Below are positions 62,631-62,711 of a DNA stretch of 62,711 nt, one piece after another (the stretch's first letter is position 1; each line of letters begins with the position of its first letter). The translations under genes and the position numbers were made by a program. The stretch is from Desulfomonilia bacterium. GTDB taxonomy: Bacteria; Desulfobacterota; Desulfomonilia; UBA1062. The notes beneath the pieces are model-generated. The model was not told where the DNA came from, searched no databases, and saw nothing but the letters and a program-made list of their open reading frames with translations. The stretch is taken from NCBI GenBank assembly GCA_036567785.1, contig DATCTV010000006.1, positions 1-62,711 on the forward strand. Reading direction: 5' to 3'.

Positions 62631-62711
62631 CATCGGATTATCTTTTTGCGGAATGCCCATAAAGCCGCATAATAACTAGTTTCAGCCCATGTTTTATGTT
62701 AGAGTTGTTGC

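Noticed and set aside
1-62711. tRNA or rRNA genes
   Set aside because: I looked at all gaps longer than about 100 nt and found no cloverleaf-like or rRNA-like sequence by eye; a covariance-model scan would settle it.

Overview
The window looks like chromosomal DNA of a Gram-negative anaerobe or facultative anaerobe. Signal-peptide lipoproteins, an omptin-type outer-membrane barrel, the ribD-ribE-ribBA-ribH-nusB order, LarB/LarC, a cysteine-desulfidase/AspT pair and a long-form acyl-CoA dehydrogenase together suggest Desulfobacterota or a related group. That placement is an inference; no rRNA, tRNA or marker gene here settles it.

Region 1 (1-12052) is a complete type III-A CRISPR-Cas locus on the minus strand. 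The order, in the direction of transcription, is cas6, cas10, csm2, csm3, csm4, csm5, a UPF0175/PIN toxin-antitoxin pair, a CARF-HEPN effector of the TIGR02710 type, cas1, two consecutive cas2 genes, an AT-rich leader and an array of 10 identical 35-nt repeats that may run off the left edge. Cas10 keeps both its HD and GGDD sites and the CARF protein keeps its HEPN motif, so cyclic-oligoadenylate signalling looks intact.

Region 2 (12136-19939) holds the riboflavin operon with nusB, then larC and larB, a 35-residue Lys/Ala/Cys peptide gene, a methyltransferase, a decayed gene fragment and a secreted START-like protein. Region 3 (20326-31242) has a GH30 lipoprotein with an acetoacetate-decarboxylase-like lipoprotein. 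It continues with a tight minus-strand operon (GT4, methyltransferase, alpha/alpha-toroid protein, hexapeptide acyltransferase, B12-radical SAM), then an omptin homologue and a lipoprotein made of three PEBP-like domains.

Region 4 (31314-43124) is mixed metabolism: YfiH, a flavin reductase, an acyl-CoA dehydrogenase behind a clear promoter/operator, a monoacylglycerol-lipase-like hydrolase, GH92 mannosidase, cysteine desulfidase, an AspT-type transporter, and coaE-pdxS-pdxT. Region 5 (43329-52697) is a co-directional catabolic cluster. A FadR/GntR regulator sits behind a perfect 17-bp palindrome and is followed by a metallo-hydrolase, a GH38-like enzyme, a glucarate-dehydratase-like enolase-superfamily enzyme, an MFS sugar transporter, an RraA-type aldolase, an SDR and an ArgC-like reductase. 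It reads as import, hydrolysis, dehydration and aldol cleavage of an unidentified sugar acid.

Region 6 (52703-62711) has a second lipase-like hydrolase, a beta-propeller lipoprotein, a GH4 glycosidase, an enoyl-CoA hydratase homologue, a 56-residue Cys-rich peptide that looks like a modified-peptide precursor, a GH123/DUF4091 lipoprotein, a C45-type Ntn hydrolase with a helical-repeat tail, and a VapC/Phd-type toxin-antitoxin pair. The best candidates for undescribed biology are the paired cas2 genes and toxin-antitoxin pair inside the III-A locus, the two overlapping spacers, the orphan peptide at 57478-57651, the operon at 22950-28370 and the sugar-acid cluster.
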